Below are positions 53,372-61,755 of a stretch of DNA of 64,000 nucleotides, piece after piece. A program made the position numbers and the translations under genes. How positions within the stretch are numbered: the stretch's first letter is position 1; each line of letters begins with the position of its first letter. Below the pieces are notes generated by a model, which worked only from the letters and a program-made list of their open reading frames with translations, did no database searches and was not told where the DNA came from. The stretch is from Sphaerimonospora sp050942215 (GTDB lineage Bacteria; Actinomycetota; Actinomycetes; Streptosporangiales; Streptosporangiaceae): positions 6,200,001 to 6,264,000 of the forward strand of contig NZ_CP192056.1 in the NCBI RefSeq assembly GCF_050942215.1. The letters are read 5' to 3'.

Positions 53372-54286
53372 TCACAACCCGAGTTGCCGCAGCAACGCCA
53401 GCCCCGCCGAGTCGAGCTGATAGAAGACCCGCCCGCCCACACGCTGCTTCCACACGATCCCGGCCTCGCTCAGAACGGCCAGATGCTGGGAGACGGTGCT
53501 TTTCGCCACGCCCAGCGAAGCGGCCAGGGACGTGGTCGTCTTCGGGGTGTCCAGGGCACGCACCACCTGCGCCCGTCCCTTACCCAGGAGCAGGGCGAGC
53601 CGGTCCTCCACGCGATCACGGCTCGGCGCGGTCAGGACATGGAAGTAGCCCGTGGCCCGGGCCTGGTAGGACATGGCCACGACGCCGTCCTCCTCCATGA
53701 ACAGTCGCAGGCCACCGGAGAACACGGTGGGCACAAGAAGCAGTTTCGAGTGATCCAGGGCGACGTCCAGGTCGCGGTGGTACGGCGCGGTCAGATACGG
53801 CGGTGTCCAGGCGACACGGCCGCCCAGCTCGGCCAGCATCGCCTCCACCCCGCCGACGGCCAGGGTCCGGCCGCGGAACAGGATCTCCTCCTCCAGGGAG
53901 GAGCGGATCGAGGTCCAGTGCGGGGCGATCGCCCACTCCCAGTACCGCTCCAGCAGCCCTATTCTCCGCTCCGCCTCGGCCGAACCGGCGTGCCGCTCCC
54001 GCAAATGCCGTAGTTCCGTCTCGATGGTGTTGCGCACCGGGTCGGGGACGGGCACGAAGTCCGGGGGGAACAACGGGGGTTCGGGCCGCCGTAACGCCTC
54101 CACCAGGTGTTTGGTGAACTCGGCCGGCATTCCATCGCGGACCCTGCGCGCCCAGTCCGTGTACGGCGACGGCGCCACGCCCCGGTAGCGGGCCAGGATG
54201 CCGAGGCTGCCGATCGTCTCCCACAGCGGACTGAAGGCGAGCCGCGTGGTCTGCAGGCTGTCGTTGTCGACATGGAGCCGTATCAC
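53372..54286 (-). CDS. ArsR-type winged-helix regulator with N-terminal sensing domain
   Basis: 304 residues. The DNA-binding domain is C-terminal: TSLAASLGVAKSTVSQHLAV followed by VGGRVFYQLDSAGLALLRQL. The first 200 residues form a helical domain of the DUF5937 type (LAFSPLWETIGSLGILARYR). The family is common next to exporters and antibiotic genes. Its position between the two operons suggests it controls one or both. Confidence 0.85.
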   Translation of the reverse strand: MIRLHVDNDSLQTTRLAFSPLWETIGSLGILARYRGVAPSPYTDWARRVRDGMPAEFTKHLVEALRRPEPPLFPPDFVPVPDPVRNTIETELRHLRERHAGSAEAERRIGLLERYWEWAIAPHWTSIRSSLEEEILFRGRTLAVGGVEAMLAELGGRVAWTPPYLTAPYHRDLDVALDHSKLLLVPTVFSGGLRLFMEEDGVVAMSYQARATGYFHVLTAPSRDRVEDRLALLLGKGRAQVVRALDTPKTTTSLAASLGVAKSTVSQHLAVLSEAGIVWKQRVGGRVFYQLDSAGLALLRQLGL

Positions 54287-54319
54287 GACGACATCCCGCC
54301 CCTCACGGCACGATCACGG

Positions 54320-55108
54320 TCAAGAGGTGTCCACCCGCATCGCGAGATCCTGACAGAGCGTGAGGACCTCCTTGATCCACGGAGCGGGATCGGCCGCGTC
54401 GTACCCCTGCATCGTCTCGATACGCCAGTACTCGGCGAAGCTCACGGCCTGCGGGGCGACGGCCTTGAACCGGTTGGGCCGCCACTTCGGCAGATGGCTG
54501 CCGTACTCCCCGAGGCTCTCCAGCAGGGCATCGATGACATGCCCGAAGGCCATCCGCGCGGATATCGTCGCGCTCTCCAGATCACCGGCCTCCAGCTGAC
54601 CGAGCGCGTCCTCGACCGCGTCGTCCGTGGCGCCCAGGGAACGCACGACGGCGCAGGAACGGAAAGCCGACGCCGCGAGCCGGGCGCGGCTTCGCTCCAC
54701 CCAGTCCGCCCCCAGCAGCGGCACGCAGGTGCCGAGCCGGGCCAGGAACAGCTCCTCGCGCAGAGCCAGGATGTCCTCGGTGCCCCCGCCGCTCTCGAAC
54801 GCCTCCCAGGAGACCTTGTCGAAGATCTGATCGATCTGGCTCTCCAGCCAGTACGTGACCTCCCAGCGCCGGCCCTGCGCGTAGAACAACTCGGTGTGCA
54901 GGCAGGGCGGTTCGAGAGGAACGGGAACGGAACAGCTCGTGGGTGAGACGCGCTCCGCGCACGCGACGATGTAGACGTCGAAGTCGCTGCGCGCGTTGTG
55001 CCAGCCCCGGGCGGCGGAACCGACCACGAACGCGGCCAGCACCCCGCTGGGGATCAGGCCACGCTCCCGGAGCGGAAACAACCAGTCCTCGACCGCCTTG
55101 CCGTTCAT
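54320..55108 (-). CDS. Stand-alone nucleotidyltransferase-fold protein
   Basis: 262 residues. N-terminal Pol-beta-type motif FVVGSAARGWHNARSDFDVY (Gly-Ser at 30-31, Asp42 and Asp44 as metal ligands) and a third acid in RWEVTYWLES. The C-terminal part is helical, as in aminoglycoside nucleotidyltransferases. ATG at 55108 follows GGGAGGGTGGGG. It is divergent from the 29-residue peptide gene. It could attach a nucleotide to a peptide or small molecule, or confer resistance. Confidence 0.78.
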   Translation of the reverse strand: MNGKAVEDWLFPLRERGLIPSGVLAAFVVGSAARGWHNARSDFDVYIVACAERVSPTSCSVPVPLEPPCLHTELFYAQGRRWEVTYWLESQIDQIFDKVSWEAFESGGGTEDILALREELFLARLGTCVPLLGADWVERSRARLAASAFRSCAVVRSLGATDDAVEDALGQLEAGDLESATISARMAFGHVIDALLESLGEYGSHLPKWRPNRFKAVAPQAVSFAEYWRIETMQGYDAADPAPWIKEVLTLCQDLAMRVDTS

Positions 55109-55268
55109 CCCCACCCTCCCTTCCCTGACCGGCCCTCGCATCCTAACCACGATCTTGAACAGGTACACAGGGGTGTTCGGTCAGAAACGAATCCATGGGC
55201 ACACCACACTCCCTCATGCTCCAATACAGGCCGATACGGGACCGAACTGTCGTTTGAGGAGGTGTGCA
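55109..55268. promoter_or_regulatory. Divergent promoter region of the nucleotidyltransferase operons
   Basis: Contains a perfect inverted repeat, GTTCGGTC at 55175-55182 and GACCGAAC at 55240-55247, which may be a regulator site. TTGAGGAGGTG at the right end is the ribosome binding site of the 29-residue peptide. No clear promoter hexamers were assigned. Confidence 0.5.
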
Positions 55269-55358
55269 ATGGAAAATCGGGACATCGTGGAGATCGACGA
55301 GGACATCGTCGAGTTGGACTCCGCCGGGGCCGACACGGCCAACATCGCCGAAATCTGA
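55269..55358 (+). CDS. 29-residue acidic candidate precursor peptide
   Basis: Begins MENRDIVEIDEDIVELD and ends SAGADTANIAEI. It holds an imperfect internal repeat (DIVEID, DIVELD) and ten Asp/Glu residues. AGGAGGT lies 6 bp before the ATG. A hairpin at 55367-55394 follows, then a nucleotidyltransferase with a PqqD-like peptide-recognition domain, TldD/TldE and an exporter. The acidic front could be the recognition sequence and the Ser/Thr/Asn-containing tail the core. Too short for homology; the call rests on position and ribosome binding site. Confidence 0.7.
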   Translation: MENRDIVEIDEDIVELDSAGADTANIAEI

Positions 55359-55366
55359 TGAAAAGC

Positions 55367-55394
55367 GTGGCGGGAGCCGACCGGCTCCCGCCAC
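55367..55394 (+). terminator. 12-bp perfect hairpin between peptide and enzyme genes
   Basis: GTGGCGGGAGCC pairs with GGCTCCCGCCAC around a GACC loop, 8 bp after the peptide stop. There is no T-tract. In RiPP operons such structures raise precursor mRNA relative to enzyme mRNA by attenuation or 3'-end protection. Confidence 0.8.
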
Positions 55395-55442
55395 ATCAGA
55401 TCCACCGCAGAAGACCACCTCAGAAGAAAGGAACGACGGGAG

Positions 55443-56546
55443 ATGGCAAGCCCCTCGGTCGAGGAGAAGTTGGCGGCGGCTCGTAAGCTCGGCCATGCCC
55501 TGGCGGCCGACGACAGAGCGGACATCGACTCGATCTACATCGGCGGCAGCCTGACGGCCGGTCTGGGTAACGCCACCAGCGACGCGGACCTCTTCGTACT
55601 GCTCAACCCCGGAGTTCCGCTCAGCGACGAGGTTACCCAGTACAACGTCGACGGCCATCGGGTCGACGTGGAGTGGTACTCGCTCACCACGGTGAAGGAA
55701 CTGGTCGCCGAGGTCAGCGGCTTCGAACTGCGCCGGGACGACCTGAGGGCGCTGCACAGGCTGCCGGACTCGCTGGACTTCGTCTTCCGGCTCAACTCCT
55801 CCGAGACCGTGGTCGACTCCGAGTCCCTGACGGCCCTGCGCGGACGCATAGCCGAGGCGCTTCCAGCGATCCGGCGCACCTCGGTCAACTACTCGGCGAT
55901 CGCCGTCAACGGGCATCTCGAGGACTTCTTGGGCGCTGCCGCCGAGGGCGACCTGGACACCGCGGCGTTCGCCGGGCAGAACCTCGTCGCCTACGCCGGC
56001 AAGGCGGTGGCCGCGGCCGCCGGGGACCTCTACTTCAGCAACAAGTGGGTCTACAAGCAGCTGGCGCGCACTCCCGTCGAGGGCTTCCCCGCCGATCTCT
56101 TCACCTACTACCAGCGCGGCACCTGGACCGAGGGCGGTAAGGCGGCCGCCGAGGAGCTGGTGCTGTTCGTCCAGACCTGTGTGGCGGCCGCACAACTGCT
56201 CGGCAACGCGGGGGCGCCGATCGGCGCCTGGCCCGGCTGGCGGCCCGGGACGGCCGAGCACGGCCTGTGGCGCAACACCGGCTTCAACGTGCTGTACACC
56301 GCCGAGGGCATCCTGCTCCACTGGGAGCTCGGCCGGCAGCTGCTGCTCAAGAGACCGCCGGCGTTCATCTGGGCCCTGTGCGACGGCCGCTCCGTCGACG
56401 AGATCGTGGACGCGGTGCGGCGTCTGGGCGGGAGCGTGCCCGAGCTCAAGGAGATGTCCCGGGCCGGCGTCGAGTCCGTCCTGACCGCGCTGCGGGACAA
56501 GAGCCTCATCGGCACCGAGCCGTTCTCCCGTCTCAGCACGGTCTGA
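55443..56546 (+). CDS. Nucleotidyltransferase with C-terminal PqqD-like RRE domain
   Basis: 367 residues. The N-terminal Pol-beta-type motif is YIGGSLTAGLGNATSDADLF (Gly-Ser at 35-36, Asp47 and Asp49), with a third acid in HRVDVEWYSL. A helical middle follows. Residues about 280-360 match the PqqD/RiPP-recognition pattern: FNVLYTAEGILLHWE, then FIWALCDGRSVDEIVDAV and ESVLTALRDKSLI. The PqqD-like part suggests it binds the leader of the 29-residue peptide and transfers a nucleotide to it. I know of no characterised enzyme with this architecture. ATG follows GGGAG. Confidence 0.78.
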   Translation: MASPSVEEKLAAARKLGHALAADDRADIDSIYIGGSLTAGLGNATSDADLFVLLNPGVPLSDEVTQYNVDGHRVDVEWYSLTTVKELVAEVSGFELRRDDLRALHRLPDSLDFVFRLNSSETVVDSESLTALRGRIAEALPAIRRTSVNYSAIAVNGHLEDFLGAAAEGDLDTAAFAGQNLVAYAGKAVAAAAGDLYFSNKWVYKQLARTPVEGFPADLFTYYQRGTWTEGGKAAAEELVLFVQTCVAAAQLLGNAGAPIGAWPGWRPGTAEHGLWRNTGFNVLYTAEGILLHWELGRQLLLKRPPAFIWALCDGRSVDEIVDAVRRLGGSVPELKEMSRAGVESVLTALRDKSLIGTEPFSRLSTV

Positions 56547-56569
56547 CACAGCAGGGAACGAACACCATC

Positions 56570-57913
56570 ATGAGCACCGTGACGTCGGCCGCGCCGGATG
56601 TCGAGCGACTGAAAGAGGCCGCCGCCCGTGCCGTCCGTGAGCTGACGGGGACGGCGGACTACGTCCAGGTCTTCGCCGAGTCCACGCTCGCGGTGAGCGT
56701 GGAGTGCACCGACGGAGAGGTGGCGGCGACCTGCGGCGACCTGCGGGAGGGCCTGGGGTGTCTGGTACTGAAGGACGGCGGCTGGCGCTACAGGTCGGTG
56801 ACTCCGGCCCAGGCCGGCGGCATCGCCGACTGGCTCGGCGCCCCGCGGCCCGCGACCGGCCCCGTCTGGGCCTCCTGCCCGGACGCCTCGGGCTTCACCC
56901 CCGTCGGCCCCGCGGACTGGCAGGTGGAGGGCGGCACGGTCCCTCAATCGATCCGGTCCGTCGAGGACTTCACGTACCGTCGATACGCCGTCGCGGACAC
57001 CGAGGGCAACGCGTACGCGGGCGCGACGCACATCCTGCGCCGCCGTGTCGAGGCCAGTGTGGTCGTGTCCGGCCGGCGCTATCGCGGTCTCAGCCGTTGG
57101 CTGCGCGAGGGAGCGGCCGCGGTTCACGCGGGCGGCCCGGTACAGGACCTGGTGCACACGGCACTGGGCCACGCCCGGGACTCCGCCGCGGCCGCGGTCA
57201 GCGGCAAGCACCGTACGCCCGTGGTCTTCGGCCCCTCCGCAGCGGCCGGCTTCCTCCACGAACTCGTCGGCCACGCGCTGGAGGCGGACAACTTCCTGCT
57301 CGACAGCGACTACATCACAGAGTTACGCCGATCGCGCACGCTGCCGCCCGCGCTGACCATTCGTGACGACCCGGCGGTGGAGCACGGCTACGGCTCCCAC
57401 CCCGCCGACGACGAGGGCCTCGCCGCCGCGCCCACCACCATGGTGGAGAACGGTGAGCTGGGCGTTCCCCTGACCTCCATACGAACAGCGCAGCGTGGCG
57501 GCTACCGGCGTACCGCCAGCGCCCGCCGTACGGACTTCCGCAGCCCGGCCATCCCGCGGGCCAGCAACACCGTGGTGCTGCCCGGGAGCGACGACCCGAA
57601 CCTGCTCGTCCGGAGTTCGGGCGGCGGCGTGCTGTACGTCGGCTCCCTGGGCGCCGGGATGATCTATCTCGGCACCGGCGAGTTCACGTTCGCCGGGCTC
57701 AACTGCCACTACCTGACACCGGCCGGCGACCGGATACCCGCCCGCGACGTGAGCCTGGTGGGCAACGCGCTGCGGACGCTGGCCCGGCTGGAGGGCATCG
57801 GTTCTGACTTCGGCGGGGACAACGCCACCTGCGGCAAGCAAGGACAGCTGATCGGCATCGGGCTCTACTCCCCTTCGATGCGCTACGCGGCCCTCGACTG
57901 GAGCGCCGCGTGA
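56570..57913 (+). CDS. TldD-like metalloprotease subunit
   Basis: 447 residues. The zinc site is FLHELVGHALEADN (His230, His235), with the conserved cysteine in NATCGKQGQ (Cys421). TldD and TldE form a protease that degrades unfolded peptides through a narrow channel, and removes the leader of microcin B17. Here it directly follows the RRE-nucleotidyltransferase by 23 bp, so its likely job is leader removal from the modified 29-residue peptide. Confidence 0.9.
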   Translation: MSTVTSAAPDVERLKEAAARAVRELTGTADYVQVFAESTLAVSVECTDGEVAATCGDLREGLGCLVLKDGGWRYRSVTPAQAGGIADWLGAPRPATGPVWASCPDASGFTPVGPADWQVEGGTVPQSIRSVEDFTYRRYAVADTEGNAYAGATHILRRRVEASVVVSGRRYRGLSRWLREGAAAVHAGGPVQDLVHTALGHARDSAAAAVSGKHRTPVVFGPSAAAGFLHELVGHALEADNFLLDSDYITELRRSRTLPPALTIRDDPAVEHGYGSHPADDEGLAAAPTTMVENGELGVPLTSIRTAQRGGYRRTASARRTDFRSPAIPRASNTVVLPGSDDPNLLVRSSGGGVLYVGSLGAGMIYLGTGEFTFAGLNCHYLTPAGDRIPARDVSLVGNALRTLARLEGIGSDFGGDNATCGKQGQLIGIGLYSPSMRYAALDWSAA

Positions 57914-57962
57914 CACCGGTGGTAAGGCCCGGGCTCTACATCATCGAAGGCGGAACGACGGC

Positions 57963-59294
57963 ATGAGGCGACTGGAGAGCCGCTGCGGCGAGGCACTCGC
58001 CGTGGCGGACGCGGTGGAACGCGAACTGCAGCCGGGCGAGCATGCGTTCACCTATCTCGGCCGGACGGCGCGGCGGCGGCTGACCGTCGATCCCGCGGGC
58101 GGAGCCAGGCGACTGCTGCTCCAGCAGGGCAGGTTCGACGGATATGTGCGCCTCACCCGGGACGGCCACGAGCTGTATCTCAACGCCCCCGCGCTGACCG
58201 CCGACTGGGCCGGCCGGCTGCTCGAGGCGGGCCGGCCCCTGCTGCCCCTCGCCACCTCCCGCGTTCCGGTGGCGCACCAGACCCTGCACCGGGGCGGATG
58301 GCGCAACCGTGCAGGGCAGGTCGGGCTGGAGGAGGTCGCCGCCGATCCGGCACCGTTGCTGAGCCGGCTCGCCGAGGGAGCGGGGCCGGATCACACCGTC
58401 CAGGCCCTCACCGTCTCCGAGGTGCTGAGCGAGCAGGTCTACGCCGACTCCGCCGGTCCACGCGGGGAGAGTGTCTGCCGAGGCATCGAGGTGCAGGCCG
58501 TAGTGGCGGCCGGCGATGGCCGCCCGGCCGCCACGCTCTCCCGTCAGGCGGCCGATCTGGAGCGCGTCGACGCGGTCGCGCTCGGCCGCGAGCTGGCGCT
58601 GACCGCTGCCGCACTCGGCCCGGCCACCGAGACGCCGACCGGACATGAGATCGACTTCCTCCCCTCGGCCGCGGCGCAGTTGCTGCGCGCGCTGGTGACG
58701 ACGGTGCTGTTCAACCCGATCACCGAGCCAAGGCCGCTGTGCACGGCGGTCATCGACGACGGGCGGGCCGTGGACGGCTACTCCGCCCGCGCGTTCGACT
58801 GCGAAGGCACCCCCACCTCGGCGATGGAGCTGGTGACCCGGCAGGGCGAGCAGCGAACCGTCGCCACCCGGTTGAACTCCATCGCCGGCACCGTCCGGAC
58901 AGCGCACCGCCTCACGGGACACGCGGTCTGGGAGGCTCGCCGGTACCAGCCCCGGCCCGCCGCGACCAATGTGCGGCTGGCGCCGGGCGGAGCCGCTCCC
59001 GACCTGTGGAGCGGGGAACGCCGCATCGTGACCGAAGTGCGCAGTCTCGGGGTGGAGGAGTTCCGCTCCGGCGGGCAGCTTGCCTTCCGGCTGCTCGCGG
59101 TGCGGGCCGTTGACGGTACTCCGGTGGGCGCGTACGCGCCGCTGGTGGTGGAGGGCGAGGCCGCCGGCTTCCTCGCCGCGCTCACCGGAGTCGGCGAGAC
59201 CGTCTCGTACTATCCCGGTCCTTTCTCCGTCGGCGGCGCCCCGCTGTCGATGGACCTATCACATCTGTCCGCCAGGAATGAGGTCCGATCGTGA
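57963..59294 (+). CDS. TldE/PmbA-like protease partner subunit
   Basis: 443 residues with the TldD/PmbA fold: a domain ending near residue 200 (RGIEVQAVVAAGDGRPAATL), then AVALGRELALTAAALGPATE, FLPSAAAQLLRALVTTVLFN and a beta-rich end (GAPLSMDLSHLSARNE). No HExxxH motif is present, as expected for the non-catalytic partner. It is divergent from housekeeping PmbA. It is coupled to the ATPase gene by a GTGA overlap. Confidence 0.85.
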   Translation: MRRLESRCGEALAVADAVERELQPGEHAFTYLGRTARRRLTVDPAGGARRLLLQQGRFDGYVRLTRDGHELYLNAPALTADWAGRLLEAGRPLLPLATSRVPVAHQTLHRGGWRNRAGQVGLEEVAADPAPLLSRLAEGAGPDHTVQALTVSEVLSEQVYADSAGPRGESVCRGIEVQAVVAAGDGRPAATLSRQAADLERVDAVALGRELALTAAALGPATETPTGHEIDFLPSAAAQLLRALVTTVLFNPITEPRPLCTAVIDDGRAVDGYSARAFDCEGTPTSAMELVTRQGEQRTVATRLNSIAGTVRTAHRLTGHAVWEARRYQPRPAATNVRLAPGGAAPDLWSGERRIVTEVRSLGVEEFRSGGQLAFRLLAVRAVDGTPVGAYAPLVVEGEAAGFLAALTGVGETVSYYPGPFSVGGAPLSMDLSHLSARNEVRS

Positions 59295-60235
59295 CTGCCG
59301 ACCGGGGAATTCACGTGACCGGCCTGAGCCGTGAATTCACCTCCCGCGATGGGTCGGTGCGCAGGGTGGTGAACGACATCAGCTTCAGCGTACGGCCGGG
59401 CGAGCTCCTCTCCGTGCTCGGACCGAACGGGGCGGGCAAGACCACCACGGTACGGATGCTGACCGGCCTGCTGCTGCCGACCTCGGGCACCATCCTGCTC
59501 GACGGCCACGACGTGGTGCGGGACCGCAAGACGGCCTCCCTGGCCTGTGGATTCAGCCTCGGCGGCGACAGCGGCCTCTACCCACGGCTCACCGCCCGCC
59601 AGAACCTCACCTTCTTCGGCCTGATGTACGGCCTGCGCGGCGCGGCCCTCGATCGCAGGGCCGACGAGATGCTGGAGACGGTGAACCTGAGCGACCGGGC
59701 CGGGGATGTGGTCGGGTCGTTCTCGCGAGGCATGAAGCAGCGGCTGCACCTGGCCCGGTCGCTCCTGCACGACCCGACGGTGCTGATCCTGGACGAACCC
59801 TCGTCCGGGCTGGATCCGCAGTCCGCCGCCGCCATGCGCGCTCTGGTGGCCGACCTGTCGGCCGAGGGCCGCAGCATCCTGTTGACCACCCACGACATGC
59901 GCGAGGCCGAGGAGCTCAGCGACCGGATCGTGCTGATGAAGGACGGCAGAATCCATGCCGAGTCCACCGCGTCCGCGCTGCGGCTGGCCGCGGCCGAACG
60001 GCTCGGCCACACCGTGCGGATCGATTTCGCCGACGTTTCCGTCCCCGACGAGGTAAGCGACTGCCCGGGGTTGATCGACGAGCAGCGGGACGGCTCGACC
60101 GCCATCCTGCGGACCGTCGACGGCCCCGCCGCTGTGCAGTGGATCCTGGCGCGCTTTCCGGGCCGCACCCTGAGCGTGGCGGTCACCCCCCCGACGCTCG
60201 AAGAGGTCTTCCTGGAGATGGTGGCCGTATCGTGA
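59291..60235 (+). CDS. ABC exporter ATPase (DrrA-like)
   Basis: 314 residues. Walker A GPNGAGKTTTVRMLTGLL, Q-loop replaced by CGFSLGGDSGLYPRLTARQN, signature SFSRGMKQRLHLARSLL, Walker B VLILDEPSSGLDP, switch TTHDMREAEELSDRI. A C-terminal extension of about 80 residues resembles the DrrA class. It should power export of the mature product through the two following permeases and may give self-immunity. Confidence 0.92.
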   Translation: MTADRGIHVTGLSREFTSRDGSVRRVVNDISFSVRPGELLSVLGPNGAGKTTTVRMLTGLLLPTSGTILLDGHDVVRDRKTASLACGFSLGGDSGLYPRLTARQNLTFFGLMYGLRGAALDRRADEMLETVNLSDRAGDVVGSFSRGMKQRLHLARSLLHDPTVLILDEPSSGLDPQSAAAMRALVADLSAEGRSILLTTHDMREAEELSDRIVLMKDGRIHAESTASALRLAAAERLGHTVRIDFADVSVPDEVSDCPGLIDEQRDGSTAILRTVDGPAAVQWILARFPGRTLSVAVTPPTLEEVFLEMVAVS

Positions 60236-60981
60236 ACAGCACTTTCCTCAGGTCCGCCGTCGACCAGTTCCGCATGCACGCGACAAGCCCGATAGCCATA
60301 CTCAGCACCCTTGCCCTGCCCTGCGTCTTCGCCTTCGTCATCCACAGCAGCCGGGCGGGCTCGACCGGCCCGACCGGCACCACCAGCGATCTGGCCGTGG
60401 GTTCGGCGGGCATCGGCATCCTGGACTCCGCCATCGTGCTCGTCGTGCTCAGTCTGCTCGGCGAGAAGCAGTGGAAGACGTTGTACGCGGCCCTCGGCAG
60501 CCCGGGAGGCATGGTGCCGCTGGTGCTCGGCCGGCTGACCGGAATCGCCGTACAGACCCTGGTCACGGTCCCCGGCGCCTTCGTGGTCCTGATCCTGATC
60601 TGGGGCCTCGACGACGGCTTCGCGTGGGGCCGCTGGCTGGTCGGCGGGGTGCTGCTGGCCGTGTCCACCACGGCCGTGGTCGGCCTGCTCGCCGTGGCCG
60701 TGCTCCGTCTGCCCTACTCGTCGGGCATGGTCAACGGCCTCACCGGTCTGATCATGGCGCTGTCCGCGCTGGTCGTACCGCAGTCGGCGCTTCCCGAGTC
60801 GGTCCAGGTGCTGGCCCAGTCGATGCCGCAGGCGCACGTCATGACCTGGGTGCGCGGCGGTTCGGCGGGCAGCCTCGCCACGGCCGTGGCCCTCACCGTC
60901 GGCTACGCGGTGGTCGTGGTGCTGCTGCTGCGCCGCGTCGAGTACTCCGCACGCCGTCGGGCCGTCCCCATGGAGATGTGA
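60232..60981 (+). CDS. ABC-2 type exporter permease 1
   Basis: 249 residues with six hydrophobic segments, including VLVVLSLLGEKQWKTLYAAL (the conserved cytoplasmic Glu region), LVTVPGAFVVLILIWGLDDG and a last helix LTVGYAVVVVLLLRRVEYSA. The GTG start overlaps the ATPase stop (GTGA). It probably forms a heterodimer with the next permease. Confidence 0.88.
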   Translation: MNSTFLRSAVDQFRMHATSPIAILSTLALPCVFAFVIHSSRAGSTGPTGTTSDLAVGSAGIGILDSAIVLVVLSLLGEKQWKTLYAALGSPGGMVPLVLGRLTGIAVQTLVTVPGAFVVLILIWGLDDGFAWGRWLVGGVLLAVSTTAVVGLLAVAVLRLPYSSGMVNGLTGLIMALSALVVPQSALPESVQVLAQSMPQAHVMTWVRGGSAGSLATAVALTVGYAVVVVLLLRRVEYSARRRAVPMEM

Positions 60982-60984
60982 CCG

Positions 60985-61746
60985 GTGAACACCTACATCA
61001 AGGGCGCGCTCCTGTCGTACAAGGCGCTCTTCACATGGCTCAACCCGCTGGGCTACCTCAGCTCGCGGATCATCCGGCCGATCGGTCTGGCGATCGCCTG
61101 CGTCTCGCTGGCCAACTACTACGGCGCGGCCATCGACCGCATGCTGGTCGGTGCGAGCCTGCTGGCCGGGGCGAGCGCGGTGGTCTTCGGCATGGCCCTC
61201 GCCGTCGGCAACGAAAGGTCCTACGGCACCCTCGGCATCTGGCTCGCCTCGCCGCAGAACAAGCTCGGCGCGGTCTGCCAGCGCGCGCTGCCGCATATCG
61301 TGGACGGCGTTCTGGGCGGACTGTGCACCTATCTGGTGTGCTGCGCGCTCTACGGATCGCTGCCCATCGGGGTGCTGCCGTACACCGGCCTGCTGAGCCT
61401 GGCCGTTGTGACCACCGCGTGCCTGGGCCTCGCTCTGTCGGCGCTGGCGCTGCTGGTCGAGGACCTGTTCGTCGGCCCCAACGTGGCCGACCTCGTGCTG
61501 ATGATGCTCACCGGGACGTTGATCCCCTACGACCGACTGCCGGCCTTCCTGCAATCGGTCGGCGACGTCCTTCCGCTCACCCACATCATGGCCGCGGTGA
61601 CCGGTCGGCTCGCCGGTGAGAGCTGGGACGGCGGGCAGCTGCTGGTGGAACTGGGCGTGGGAGCGGGGTGGTTCGTCCTCAGCTCGCTGTTCATGCTCTG
61701 GGCGGTGCGTCGGGGCAGACACCACGTCGGGCAGTCCGCGAACTGA
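60985..61746 (+). CDS. ABC-2 type exporter permease 2
   Basis: 253 residues with six hydrophobic segments. ALAVGNERSYGTLGIWLASP is the Glu/Arg segment that follows helix 2 in ABC-2 permeases, and LPAFLQSVGDVLPLTHIMAA is the family's C-terminal motif. It starts 3 bp after permease 1. It is the last gene of the operon and is convergent with the MerR gene 9 bp further on. Confidence 0.88.
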   Translation: MNTYIKGALLSYKALFTWLNPLGYLSSRIIRPIGLAIACVSLANYYGAAIDRMLVGASLLAGASAVVFGMALAVGNERSYGTLGIWLASPQNKLGAVCQRALPHIVDGVLGGLCTYLVCCALYGSLPIGVLPYTGLLSLAVVTTACLGLALSALALLVEDLFVGPNVADLVLMMLTGTLIPYDRLPAFLQSVGDVLPLTHIMAAVTGRLAGESWDGGQLLVELGVGAGWFVLSSLFMLWAVRRGRHHVGQSAN

Positions 61747-61755
61747 ACATCTCGA

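Noticed and set aside
35715..61746. Phosphonate antibiotic cluster, suggested by enolase, aminotransferase and phosphohydrolase
   Set aside because: No PEP mutase or phosphonopyruvate decarboxylase is present, so C-P bond formation is not supported.
35715..61746. Known RiPP types (lanthipeptide, thiopeptide, lasso, sactipeptide)
   Set aside because: No LanB/LanC/LanM, YcaO, lasso cyclase or radical SAM enzyme is encoded in the island.
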